Below are positions 1 to 5,618 of a stretch of 10,672 nt of DNA, one piece after another (position 1 is the first letter of the stretch; each line of letters opens with the position of its first letter). Both the position numbers and the translations under genes were made by a program. The notes below the pieces were generated by a model. It did not search any database. It was not told where the DNA came from and worked only from the letters and a program-made list of their open reading frames with translations. Origin of the DNA: an uncultured Veillonella sp. (lineage in GTDB: Bacteria; Bacillota; Negativicutes; Veillonellales; Veillonellaceae). The stretch is taken from contig URQX01000051.1 in NCBI GenBank assembly GCA_900550175.1, forward strand, positions 1 through 10,672, in the 5' to 3' direction.

Positions 1-5
1 GAACT

Positions 6-55
6 AAAAAGAGACCATCTCTACCCTTTATATGTGGAAGAGATGGTCTTTTTTT
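6..55. terminator. Intrinsic terminator of an upstream off-window gene
   Basis: A perfect 11-bp stem (AGACCATCTCT at 12-22 with AGAGATGGTCT at 39-49) closes a 16-nt loop. It is followed by a T-run to 55 and preceded by an A-run at 6-10, so it can work from either side. It separates whatever lies to the left from the MFS gene that starts at 134. Confidence 0.88.
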
Positions 56-104
56 GTAGTTTACGATACAATATTATTGTGAGTATATTCTATTATTTTG
101 TGTA

Positions 105-133
105 AGTATATACTAATAAGAAAGAAGGTCACT
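105..133 (+). promoter_or_regulatory. Possible -10 region and ribosome site of the MFS gene
   Basis: TATACT at 109-114 resembles a -10 hexamer and lies inside the self-complementary AGTATATACT (105-114), which could also be an operator half. No convincing -35 stands 16-18 nt upstream. AAGAAGG at 122-128 sits 5 nt before ATG 134 and decides the start of the MFS gene over an in-frame TTG at 98, which has no such site. Confidence 0.35.
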
Positions 134-1339
134 ATGGATTCTTCTTGGAAACGAATTATCTATTTAATCTGTATTATACAGATCGGTGGGGGAATAACAA
201 TTATAGGGGTACTATCATTCCTACCCTTATTTCTTATAGAGTTAGGTCTACATAATCCAGGTGAAGCTGCTATGTGGGCAGGTATTGTATCCGGTGTAAC
301 GCCGTGTATGGTAGCGCTTAGTGCACCGTATTGGTCGCGCAAGGCAAACCAACTCGGGCCACGTAAGGTAATGATGTTTATCTTATTTACCTTAATGGTT
401 ACCGTTGGAGCTTGTGCTTTCACGCAAACTCCTACACAGTTATTAGTGCTTCGGATTTTACAAGGTGTAGTTGGTGGCTACGTACCGATAGGACTGGCTA
501 TTATTGTGCTCATAACACCTGAGGAAAAGGTTCCATGGGCGATGGGGCTGTATCAGGCCTCTATGGTAATGGGACTCGTCTTTGGACCTCTTATGGGGGG
601 ATTAGTGGCCGATTTATTAGGCTATAGAGCACCATTTTTTGTATTTTCTGGATTGACTGGAATTTGCTTGTTAGGTATTTATTTCTTAATGCCTAATCTT
701 CAGTTTAAGCATAAGGTAGATGCTCAAGAATCACAGATTTCTTTGATTAAATCATTTCTCATGATACCTCGAGTTCGTCTATTAGTGGCGATGCAGTTTT
801 TATGTAACTTTGGTATTACTGGTATTGGTCCCATCTTGCCGCTTTATATCAAACACTATATGGCTGTGAATGATGAATTTGTTGCTACTATTGTAGGGAT
901 TATTATCTTTGGGGCTGGTTTGTTTAGTGCTTTAGCATCCATTTCAATCGGTAAGGTAACACAACGATTGACCATGCCTCGTATTATTTTTACTGCTACA
1001 TGGGCAGTGGGCTCCTTATTTATTTTGCAATACTTGATGCCTAGTATATGGGGGCTTGGTGTATTCCGTGCTATAGCGGGATTTTTTATGGGCTTTATTA
1101 CGCCAATTGCAAATACTCTTATATCTAAGGCTGTTCCTGTTGAGCGAAGAGGCATTGTCTTTGGTGCCGTATCTAGCGTCGCTATGATGGGCAATGTATT
1201 GGGTCCTGTTATTAGTGGTGTTATTGCGCGCGCTTTTGGCTATGGTGCTGTATTCTGGTCTACGGCAGCAATATTCTTTGTAGCTTCGTGGTTTGTATAT
1301 CGTAATTTAGTTGTGGCTCGTAAAAGTAGCTCATCATAG
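134..1339 (+). CDS. MFS drug-efflux transporter, DHA1 family (MdtG-like)
   Basis: A 401-residue, very hydrophobic protein with about 12 predicted membrane spans, the usual length for DHA1 drug:proton antiporters. The cytoplasmic loop between spans 2 and 3 carries a degenerate motif A (PYWSRKANQLGPRK, about 65-78). Span 5 carries the antiporter motif C, G-x-x-x-G-P-x-x-G-G (147-156), and a similar GNVLGPVISG recurs in the second half. Motif C marks proton-coupled exporters rather than uptake symporters. Likely role: export of a drug-like or other small amphipathic compound across the inner membrane. The substrate is not deducible; the MdtG-like label is by overall feel. Start chosen at ATG 134 because AAGAAGG lies 5 nt upstream. 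No clear terminator follows. A LysR gene lies about 200 bp downstream on the same strand and could be its regulator, though nothing in the sequence proves this. Confidence 0.86.
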   Translation: MDSSWKRIIYLICIIQIGGGITIIGVLSFLPLFLIELGLHNPGEAAMWAGIVSGVTPCMVALSAPYWSRKANQLGPRKVMMFILFTLMVTVGACAFTQTPTQLLVLRILQGVVGGYVPIGLAIIVLITPEEKVPWAMGLYQASMVMGLVFGPLMGGLVADLLGYRAPFFVFSGLTGICLLGIYFLMPNLQFKHKVDAQESQISLIKSFLMIPRVRLLVAMQFLCNFGITGIGPILPLYIKHYMAVNDEFVATIVGIIIFGAGLFSALASISIGKVTQRLTMPRIIFTATWAVGSLFILQYLMPSIWGLGVFRAIAGFFMGFITPIANTLISKAVPVERRGIVFGAVSSVAMMGNVLGPVISGVIARAFGYGAVFWSTAAIFFVASWFVYRNLVVARKSSSS

Positions 1340-1364
1340 AGAAACTGCTTTTAATGAAATATAA

Positions 1365-1421
1365 TAGTTGTAGTTGTAGTTGTAGTTGTAGTTGTAGTTG
1401 TAGTTGTAGTTGTAGTTGTAG
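1365..1421. repeat. Perfect hexanucleotide tandem repeat (TAGTTG, nine copies plus TAG)
   Basis: Nine uninterrupted copies of TAGTTG run from 1365 to 1418 with a partial tenth (TAG) to 1421. The tract lies 25 bp after the MFS stop and 115 bp before the LysR start, so it is non-coding. Uninterrupted repeats of this length are prone to slipped-strand changes in copy number. A possible -10 (TATTAT, 1429-1434) follows with a TTGTAG unit 19 nt upstream, so the tract may form part of the LysR promoter region. That last point is weak. Confidence 0.97.
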
Positions 1422-1483
1422 AGAAAAATATTATGTGAGTAGCAAATACCAATGCGAGGGGTTGGTGTATGTTGTGTAGTAGG

Positions 1484-1508
1484 TTAGTAGATAGAGTAAG
1501 ACTACTAA
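1484..1508. promoter_or_regulatory. Inverted repeat TTAGTAG-N11-CTACTAA upstream of LysR gene
   Basis: Perfect 7-bp arms at 1484-1490 and 1502-1508 are separated by 11 nt and end 27 bp before the LysR start codon. LysR-type regulators commonly bind dyads of this size next to their own gene, so this is a candidate autoregulatory operator. It could equally be a short hairpin in the leader transcript. Confidence 0.4.
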
Positions 1509-1535
1509 TTATAAGAGAGATGAGAGTGTATCGTT

Positions 1536-2420
1536 ATGTTGTTGAAACAATTAGAGTATTTTGTGTGTGTAGTTGATAATAATAGTTTTACCCAAGCTGC
1601 GACAGAGCAGTATGTGTCTCAATCTGCTATTTCACAACAAATTAAAGCCCTTGAAACGAGTCTTGGTGTGGAGCTGATGGTGAGAGAAAAGCGAAGCTTT
1701 CATCTAACACCAGCAGGACAATATCTATATCGATCTGGTAAAAAATTACTAGAACGTTTTCATGAAATTAAAGTAGAAACAACCCGTATCGGAACAGATA
1801 CACGTGTCAGTTTACGAATTGGCTATTTGAACCGCTATAGTGGGATGGCAATGCAGCAAACGGTCATTCGCATGGCGAAGCGCTATAAAAATTTAGATAT
1901 CCGGATGTATAGTGGCAGTCATGAAGAACTGTATGGTATGTTGGATGATCGTCGTGTGGACATGATTTTTAATGATCAGTGGCAGGTTTTATCTGATGAT
2001 TTTGAAAGTCATTTAATCGATAAGGCGACTACCGTGATTGAGGTGCCACAAGGTTATACTAATGAAGGTAGTGTTGAAATTAAAACCATTGATGATTTGC
2101 CTCTTATTCTAGTATGTCGTGGTAAGTATACGTTAGCTGAGGAAGAACATTATCGTAAGGCAATAGGTTATGCTGGTGCCTTTGCATATGCTCGTACATT
2201 AGAGGAGGCGCGCTATTTAGTAGCAGGTCAACAAGGATTATTGTTACTTGATCGTTTTAAATATTTAACCGACTCCATGCCTGGCATTGAGCGCAAGGTA
2301 TTGACTAACCATGGTAAATCTATGGAGCGTAATTATTACTTTGTATCTCAACGAAATCAAAGTAATACCTATGTAGAAGCTTTTAGAGACATGTTCAATC
2401 AAGTTCTGTCGGAGTTTTAA
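1536..2420 (+). CDS. LysR-type transcriptional regulator
   Basis: A 294-residue protein of normal LysR length. The N-terminal winged helix-turn-helix is clear: MLLKQLEYFVCVV, then SFTQAATEQYVSQSAISQQIKALE at 17-40 as the DNA-binding helices, then LGVELMVREKRSFHLTPAGQ (43-62) as the wing. Residues from about 90 onward fit the two-lobed periplasmic-binding-protein-like effector domain. Family members bind a dyad near their promoter and respond to a small ligand. The ligand and target genes are not readable here. Candidates are the MFS gene just upstream, its own promoter, or the convergent exporter genes. Start at ATG 1536 has only a weak purine-rich ribosome site (GAGAGATGAGAG), but this is the family's typical N-terminus. 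The gene ends shortly before a terminator shared with the convergent LysE gene. Confidence 0.93.
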   Translation: MLLKQLEYFVCVVDNNSFTQAATEQYVSQSAISQQIKALETSLGVELMVREKRSFHLTPAGQYLYRSGKKLLERFHEIKVETTRIGTDTRVSLRIGYLNRYSGMAMQQTVIRMAKRYKNLDIRMYSGSHEELYGMLDDRRVDMIFNDQWQVLSDDFESHLIDKATTVIEVPQGYTNEGSVEIKTIDDLPLILVCRGKYTLAEEEHYRKAIGYAGAFAYARTLEEARYLVAGQQGLLLLDRFKYLTDSMPGIERKVLTNHGKSMERNYYFVSQRNQSNTYVEAFRDMFNQVLSEF

Positions 2421-2477
2421 GATAACGAATACTGCTAAAGCAAAGTAATTTGTACTATAACAAATAATTACATTATA

Positions 2478-2510
2478 AAAGCCGTTAGCGCATGCTAACG
2501 GCTTTATTGT
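2478..2510. terminator. Bidirectional terminator between convergent LysR and LysE genes
   Basis: A 12-bp perfect stem (AAAGCCGTTAGC 2478-2489 with GCTAACGGCTTT 2494-2505) has a 4-nt GCAT loop. T-rich sequence follows on the plus strand, and TTTTATAAT follows on the minus strand. It lies between the ends of two convergent genes and suits both. Confidence 0.85.
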
Positions 2511-2540
2511 TTGAATATTGCTCTATTGAAGAACGTTTAA

Positions 2541-3155
2541 TTAAACATATTCCAAGAGCATTGTAATCCCATCGATGAATAATTTTATACCATAAATGAC
2601 GAGAACGGCGCCGCAGAAGCGATTGATCCAAGCCATATGGGTAATTTTTATTTTTTTAGCTAATAAATACATGGTGGCAGCTAAGGCTCCAAACCACATT
2701 GGGGTCATAGCTAGGAAGCCTCCAAAGAAATAATAAATACCTTCTTCAGGTATATTAGCTTGGAAGGCGCCGAGCATCATAGTTGCATCAAGAACGGCTT
2801 GAGGATTCCCCCAGGATACAGCGATAGCGGATAGGATAATTTTACGAATTGGAATATTCGTATTTACATTGCGCATATCTGGTTCAGTTCTGAATATATT
2901 AAAGCCCATGTATACAATCAGTAGGCCCCCAAAAAGGAGTACGATAAGCTTTGTAAGCGGCCACATTTCAAGAATGGCGCCGATACCAAAGAAGGCTGCC
3001 GTACTGAGGCTCATATCAAATAGTGCCAATATGATAAGGGTCAATATGATACGACGTATAGGCTGTACCAATGCTGTGTTGATGATGAAGAGGTTTTGCA
3101 TGCCAACAGGGGCAAATGTTGCGAGACCGACAAGAAGTCCTTGTAAGAAGTACAT
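2541..3155 (-). CDS. LysE/ArgO-family amino-acid exporter
   Basis: A 204-residue protein with about six hydrophobic segments, the size and topology of LysE-family exporters. The N-terminal signature APVGMQN (15-21) matches the family's small-residue GxQN segment. WGNPQAVLD (115-123) matches the W-x-NP-x-x-x-LD segment after the central cytoplasmic loop. The family exports basic or other amino acids across the inner membrane by proton exchange; the substrate here is not determined. Start at 3155 was chosen because AGGAGGG (3161-3167) stands 5 nt before that ATG. An upstream in-frame extension to 3209 would add 18 residues without a comparable ribosome site and would run through the likely promoter. 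The gene is downstream of the YeiH gene on the same strand, but a hairpin and a separate promoter lie between them. Confidence 0.85.
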   Translation of the reverse strand: MYFLQGLLVGLATFAPVGMQNLFIINTALVQPIRRIILTLIILALFDMSLSTAAFFGIGAILEMWPLTKLIVLLFGGLLIVYMGFNIFRTEPDMRNVNTNIPIRKIILSAIAVSWGNPQAVLDATMMLGAFQANIPEEGIYYFFGGFLAMTPMWFGALAATMYLLAKKIKITHMAWINRFCGAVLVIYGIKLFIDGITMLLEYV

Positions 3156-3171
3156 GTTAACCCTCCTAACT

Positions 3172-3200
3172 ATAGTATGATAAAGTACTAATAAGGTGAA
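3172..3200 (-). promoter_or_regulatory. Probable promoter of the LysE-family gene
   Basis: Reading the minus strand, TTCACC (plus 3195-3200) and TACTAT (plus 3172-3177) are spaced by 17 nt. They sit just after the terminator hairpin of the YeiH gene and just before the AGGAGGG ribosome site. Each hexamer matches consensus at four of six positions; spacing and location are the stronger argument. Confidence 0.45.
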
Positions 3201-3211
3201 TAGTAGCACGA

Positions 3212-3235
3212 AACCCCTCCATTACTGGAGGGGTT
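3212..3235 (-). terminator. Terminator hairpin between YeiH and LysE genes
   Basis: A GC-rich perfect 9-bp stem (AACCCCTCC 3212-3220 with GGAGGGGTT 3227-3235) has a 6-nt loop, 55 bp past the YeiH stop on the minus strand. The T-run after it is short (TTT), so termination may be partial, with some read-through into the LysE gene. Confidence 0.65.
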
Positions 3236-3290
3236 ATTACTATTCTAACTATATACAATTATATCATATTAAAATAGGTATGTATATTTC

Positions 3291-4331
3291 TTACCATAAA
3301 CCAATCATATGTTGTGTAGCTAGGCTGACAGCCGTAATGGCAATCCAGCAACAAGCACCCAATGCAAGGGCAGAACCACCGGATTTTATCAATTTTACGA
3401 TATTAGTATTAAGACCGATAGCAACCATTGCCATTGTAATAAAGTATTTGGAAATAGTTTTGAATACGCTCAAGAATTGAATATCTACATTCGCATAGGA
3501 TAATGCTGTTGTAATAAGAGCACAAATAACAAAGTATAAAACAAATTTAGGGAAGATTTTAGCGATGCTAACACTGCTACCATCAGCTTGAGCAGCACTT
3601 TGTTTTGCTTTATATACTTGGTAACTTGCTAAACCTAAACAAATAGGAATAATAGCGAGGGTACGTGTTAATTTAACGATTGTCGCATATTCTAGTACTT
3701 GTGTACCAGTACCTTTCATACTATCCCATACGGCAGCTGTAGCTGTTACAGAGGATGTATCGTTTACGGCTGTACCAGCAAATAGACCAAAGCCCATATT
3801 GGAAAGACTAATAGCATCACCAAATGGAGGGAATACAAAAGCTGCCACTACATTGAAGAAGAATACAACGGAGATTGCTTGGGCAATATCTTGATCCTCT
3901 GCCTTGATGACTGGTGCAGCTGCAGCGATAGCAGAACCACCACAAATGGAGGAACCTACACCGATAAGTACAGCTGTATTAGAGTCGATATGAGTGAGTC
4001 GATAAATAACATAGGACACGATTAAGGATGTAGCGATGGTTGAAATAATGACAGGTAATGAAATCCAACCTACATGTAAAATCTGTGTAATATTTAATCC
4101 AAAGCCCAATAAAATAACAGCCCATTGTAAAATCTTTTTGGATGTGAAGCCAATGCCGGCACCAGTTTTTTCGCGCTTCCAAGATGTGAATATAGAGCCA
4201 ATAATTATACCTAAGATGATAGCAAAGATTGGGCTACCGATTAGATGAAACTCTAGGCCTAATAGCCAACAAGGAATAGCGAGGACTGCACAGAGCAGAA
4301 TGCCTGGCAACGTTTTTTGATTGATACCCAT
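3291..4331 (-). CDS. yeiH: YeiH-family putative sulfate exporter (UPF0324 type)
   Basis: A 346-residue integral membrane protein with about ten hydrophobic segments. It carries the hallmarks of the YeiH / UPF0324 family (Pfam Cons_hypoth698, often named putative sulfate exporter): the glycine-rich SSICGGSAIAAAAP (127-140), an FNVVAAFVFPPFG segment (159-171), and GLFAGTAVNDTSSVTA (182-197). Length is normal. The family's transport activity is only partly established; sulfate or sulfonate-linked anions have been proposed, so substrate is inference. Start at ATG 4331 has AGGAGG (4339-4344) 7 nt upstream. The gene is transcribed away from the carbonic anhydrase gene and shares its 341-bp control region. 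A hairpin at 3212-3235 ends the transcript. Confidence 0.87.
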   Translation of the reverse strand: MGINQKTLPGILLCAVLAIPCWLLGLEFHLIGSPIFAIILGIIIGSIFTSWKREKTGAGIGFTSKKILQWAVILLGFGLNITQILHVGWISLPVIISTIATSLIVSYVIYRLTHIDSNTAVLIGVGSSICGGSAIAAAAPVIKAEDQDIAQAISVVFFFNVVAAFVFPPFGDAISLSNMGFGLFAGTAVNDTSSVTATAAVWDSMKGTGTQVLEYATIVKLTRTLAIIPICLGLASYQVYKAKQSAAQADGSSVSIAKIFPKFVLYFVICALITTALSYANVDIQFLSVFKTISKYFITMAMVAIGLNTNIVKLIKSGGSALALGACCWIAITAVSLATQHMIGLW

Positions 4332-4344
4332 AATAAAACCTCCT

Positions 4345-4440
4345 TACTGTACATACAGTTCACGTCATATGTGATATCATGTGGCGTTTCTCTTCTATAG
4401 TTTTAATAGTACCACATTGGGGGAATTATAATCTACTAGC
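4345..4440 (-). promoter_or_regulatory. Leader and possible promoter of the YeiH gene
   Basis: On the minus strand a perfect TATAAT (plus 4425-4430) could be the -10, but the -35 zone is poor (TATTTC at 17-nt spacing). A weaker TACTAT occurs at plus 4406-4411. A small perfect dyad, ACTGT-ACAT-ACAGT (4346-4359), abuts the ribosome site and could be an operator or a leader hairpin. The true start site cannot be fixed by eye. Confidence 0.3.
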
Positions 4441-4458
4441 AATGTAAGAAATATACAG

Positions 4459-4480
4459 TATATTCATTTTTATGAATATA
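4459..4480. repeat. 9-bp inverted repeat in the divergent control region
   Basis: TATATTCAT (4459-4467) and ATGAATATA (4472-4480) are perfect complements around TTTT. Compact, A/T-rich and placed between two divergent genes, it has the form of a regulator-binding dyad. No specific regulator can be named. Confidence 0.6.
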
Positions 4481-4504
4481 TAAGAATAAAAGGTATGATA
4501 AATG

Positions 4505-4579
4505 AATATTAATTATAAAGATAGAATTAATATGAGTTTTATGGTCTTCTTGTGAAGATGATAGGTTATAATTAATATT
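4505..4579. repeat. 14-bp perfect inverted repeat with inner hairpin
   Basis: AATATTAATTATAA (4505-4518) and TTATAATTAATATT (4566-4579) are exact complements 47 nt apart, and two further pairs plus a wobble extend outward to 4502 and 4582. Inside is a smaller stem, TCTTC-TTGT-GAAGA (4545-4558). The whole lies just upstream of the carbonic anhydrase promoter and could be a cruciform-prone site or a double operator. Confidence 0.75.
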
Positions 4580-4584
4580 TATAG

Positions 4585-4598
4585 GTGATGGAAATCAC
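4585..4598. promoter_or_regulatory. CRP/FNR-superfamily-like site upstream of carbonic anhydrase
   Basis: GTGA-N6-TCAC is a perfect dyad, also readable as GTGAT-N4-ATCAC. That shape is intermediate between the CRP core TGTGA-N6-TCACA and the FNR core TTGAT-N4-ATCAA. Its centre is about 43 nt before the start site predicted from the -10 at 4623-4628, the position typical of activators that touch RNA polymerase at the -35. Confidence 0.45.
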
Positions 4599-4628
4599 TT
4601 GTTTTGTAGTGAATATGTTGTATATAAT
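4599..4628 (+). promoter_or_regulatory. Promoter of the carbonic anhydrase gene
   Basis: A perfect -10, TATAAT at 4623-4628, lies 18 nt after TTGTTT (4599-4604), a weak -35 that matches only the TTG half. A weak -35 with a dyad just upstream suits an activator-dependent promoter. Transcription would begin near 4635, about 38 nt before the start codon. Confidence 0.6.
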
Positions 4629-4672
4629 GAATAGAATCTATTTTATAGATAGAAATGTAAATGAGGTACCTT

Positions 4673-5218
4673 ATGATTGATATTAAAAAAATAATTGAAA
4701 CCAATAAAGAATATGTGAAAAATCATCCTGAATTACCAAAGGCAGGATTAACAAGCCATCCTACTAAAAAATTAGGTATTGTCACATGTATGGATACGCG
4801 TTTAGTCTGCATGCTAGAAGATGCACTAGGTTTTAACCGTGGCGAAATTATCGTCATTAAAACAGCCGGCAATAGCGTAACACAACCTATCGATAATATC
4901 GTACAAAGCTTGCTAGTTGCGACTTATGGTATGGAGATTGAAGACGTATTAATCATTGGCCATGAAAACTGTGGCATGATTGATTTCTCTGCTACTACAT
5001 TTATGGAGTCAATGAAAGAAAAAGGTATCAGTGAAGATGCGATTCGCATGATTGAACCAGGCCTTATTGACTGGATGGATCGTTTCCATATCTCCGAAGA
5101 CAATGTAATCTATACAGTAAACTTTTTGCGCCACCACCCACTATTCCCGAAAGGAATGGAATTCTATGGGGGCATGATGGATCCTGATACAGGCGAATTC
5201 CGTTATATTGAGATTTAG
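4673..5218 (+). CDS. Beta-class carbonic anhydrase
   Basis: A 181-residue cytoplasmic zinc enzyme that interconverts carbon dioxide and bicarbonate. The beta-class zinc site is complete: C39 and the Asp-Arg dyad in CMDTR (C39, D41, R43), then H97 and C100 in GHENCGM. KTAGNSV (63-69) is the usual conserved active-site loop. The short length fits the compact beta enzymes common in Firmicutes and Negativicutes rather than the larger plant or E. coli Can type. Start at ATG 4673 is preferred: GAGGT at 4663-4667 is 5 nt upstream, whereas the in-frame ATG at 4661 has no ribosome site. The bicarbonate could feed biotin-dependent and other carboxylases. The gene is divergent from the YeiH gene, and its stop codon lies at the foot of a large hairpin element (5224-5366) that may also terminate it. 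Confidence 0.93.
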   Translation: MIDIKKIIETNKEYVKNHPELPKAGLTSHPTKKLGIVTCMDTRLVCMLEDALGFNRGEIIVIKTAGNSVTQPIDNIVQSLLVATYGMEIEDVLIIGHENCGMIDFSATTFMESMKEKGISEDAIRMIEPGLIDWMDRFHISEDNVIYTVNFLRHHPLFPKGMEFYGGMMDPDTGEFRYIEI

Positions 5219-5223
5219 TGGTG

Positions 5224-5366
5224 GCCTCGATGGGGCCCCTTTACATAACTACATTTAGGTAAAAAAGAGTGATGACTAACCTCTACGCTCCAAAGCGAGC
5301 TAAGTCGCTAATCGGTTAGTCATCACTCTTTTTATAACTGTATTTATGGACTAGTCCCATCGAGGC
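5224..5366 (+). other. Large two-stem structured element, left copy
   Basis: Outer stem: 11 perfect pairs, 5224-5234 with 5356-5366, possibly extended by ATTTA/TAAAT (5213-5217 with 5367-5371) over a bulge. Left spacer 5235-5261 (27 nt) starts GCCCCTTTACAT. Inner stem: 20 perfect pairs, 5262-5281 with 5314-5333, with an A-run on one side and a T-run on the other. The 32-nt loop contains a 24-nt core at 5286-5309 that begins CGCTCCAAAG and ends AAGTCGCT. Right spacer 5334-5355 (22 nt) contains TTATG and ends AGT. The same plan, with other stem sequences but the identical core, recurs inverted at 8002-8147. The inner hairpin with its T-run could also terminate the carbonic anhydrase transcript. 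Family unknown to me; it could be a structured RNA, a palindromic repeat family, or a cassette boundary. Confidence 0.85.
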
Positions 5367-5618
5367 TAAATGTGGTTTAACGAAGTAGCGTGATTTTACT
5401 GTATCGAGTAGGAGCGAAATTAATGTGGAGCCATTATATAATTATATTTTTGCGTTCATTTAATCGAGTATACAGTCTATATAAATAAAGTTAATATATG
5501 TCTCGCCTCTTTATGGATAAATAATGAAGTATTGATGAATATTTTATGAAAATAAAATGAATTTTAAAGAGTTATTGGTAAAATATGCTTATTATTGTTT
5601 GTTTTGTAGGAGGGAAAA
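5367..5618. other. A/T-rich gap before the two-gene module
   Basis: No large gene fits here. It holds a possible 21-codon reading frame (listed separately), an 8-bp direct repeat ATCGAGTA at 5403-5410 and 5463-5470, and the strong AGGAGGG ribosome site (5608-5614) of the next gene. Several -10-like A/T hexamers exist, but none has a fitting -35, so I do not assign a promoter. Confidence 0.5.
5423..5488 (+). CDS. Possible small hydrophobic peptide, 21 aa
   Basis: ATG at 5423 opens a 21-codon frame ending in TAA at 5486-5488. TAGGAG at 5409-5414 stands 8 nt upstream. The peptide starts MWSHYIIIFLRSF and then becomes basic (R, R, K), the outline of a very small membrane peptide. Frames of this length arise easily by chance, so this is offered only because the ribosome site is good and the location is next to an accessory module. 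No family recognised. Confidence 0.2.
   Translation: MWSHYIIIFLRSFNRVYSLYK

Noticed and set aside
98..133. Upstream start (TTG) adding 12 residues to the MFS protein
   Set aside because: No ribosome site precedes it, whereas ATG 134 has AAGAAGG at good spacing and the usual short charged N-terminus.
856..1194. 112-codon open frame on the minus strand inside the MFS gene
   Set aside because: It is a shadow of the real gene in another frame, without family resemblance or ribosome site. The same applies to the antisense frames inside bioD, bioA, the YeiH gene and the LysE gene.
1365..1421. Hexamer tract as a CRISPR array or coding repeat
   Set aside because: There are no spacers, the unit is only 6 bp, and the MFS frame has already stopped at 1339; the unit itself contains TAG.
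3156..3209. Longer LysE-family protein starting at 3209
   Set aside because: AGGAGGG sits exactly before the ATG at 3155, the family N-terminus begins there, and the extension overlaps the likely promoter.
4661..4672. Carbonic anhydrase start at ATG 4661
   Set aside because: No ribosome site upstream; the ATG at 4661 overlaps the GAGGT that serves ATG 4673.
5224..5366. Left hairpin as only an ordinary terminator or as an integron attC site
   Set aside because: A plain terminator would not need the outer stem, fixed spacer lengths and a constant 24-nt loop core shared with a second copy. The attC-type boundary boxes (GTTRRRY and RYYYAAC) are not seen and the stems have no extrahelical bases.
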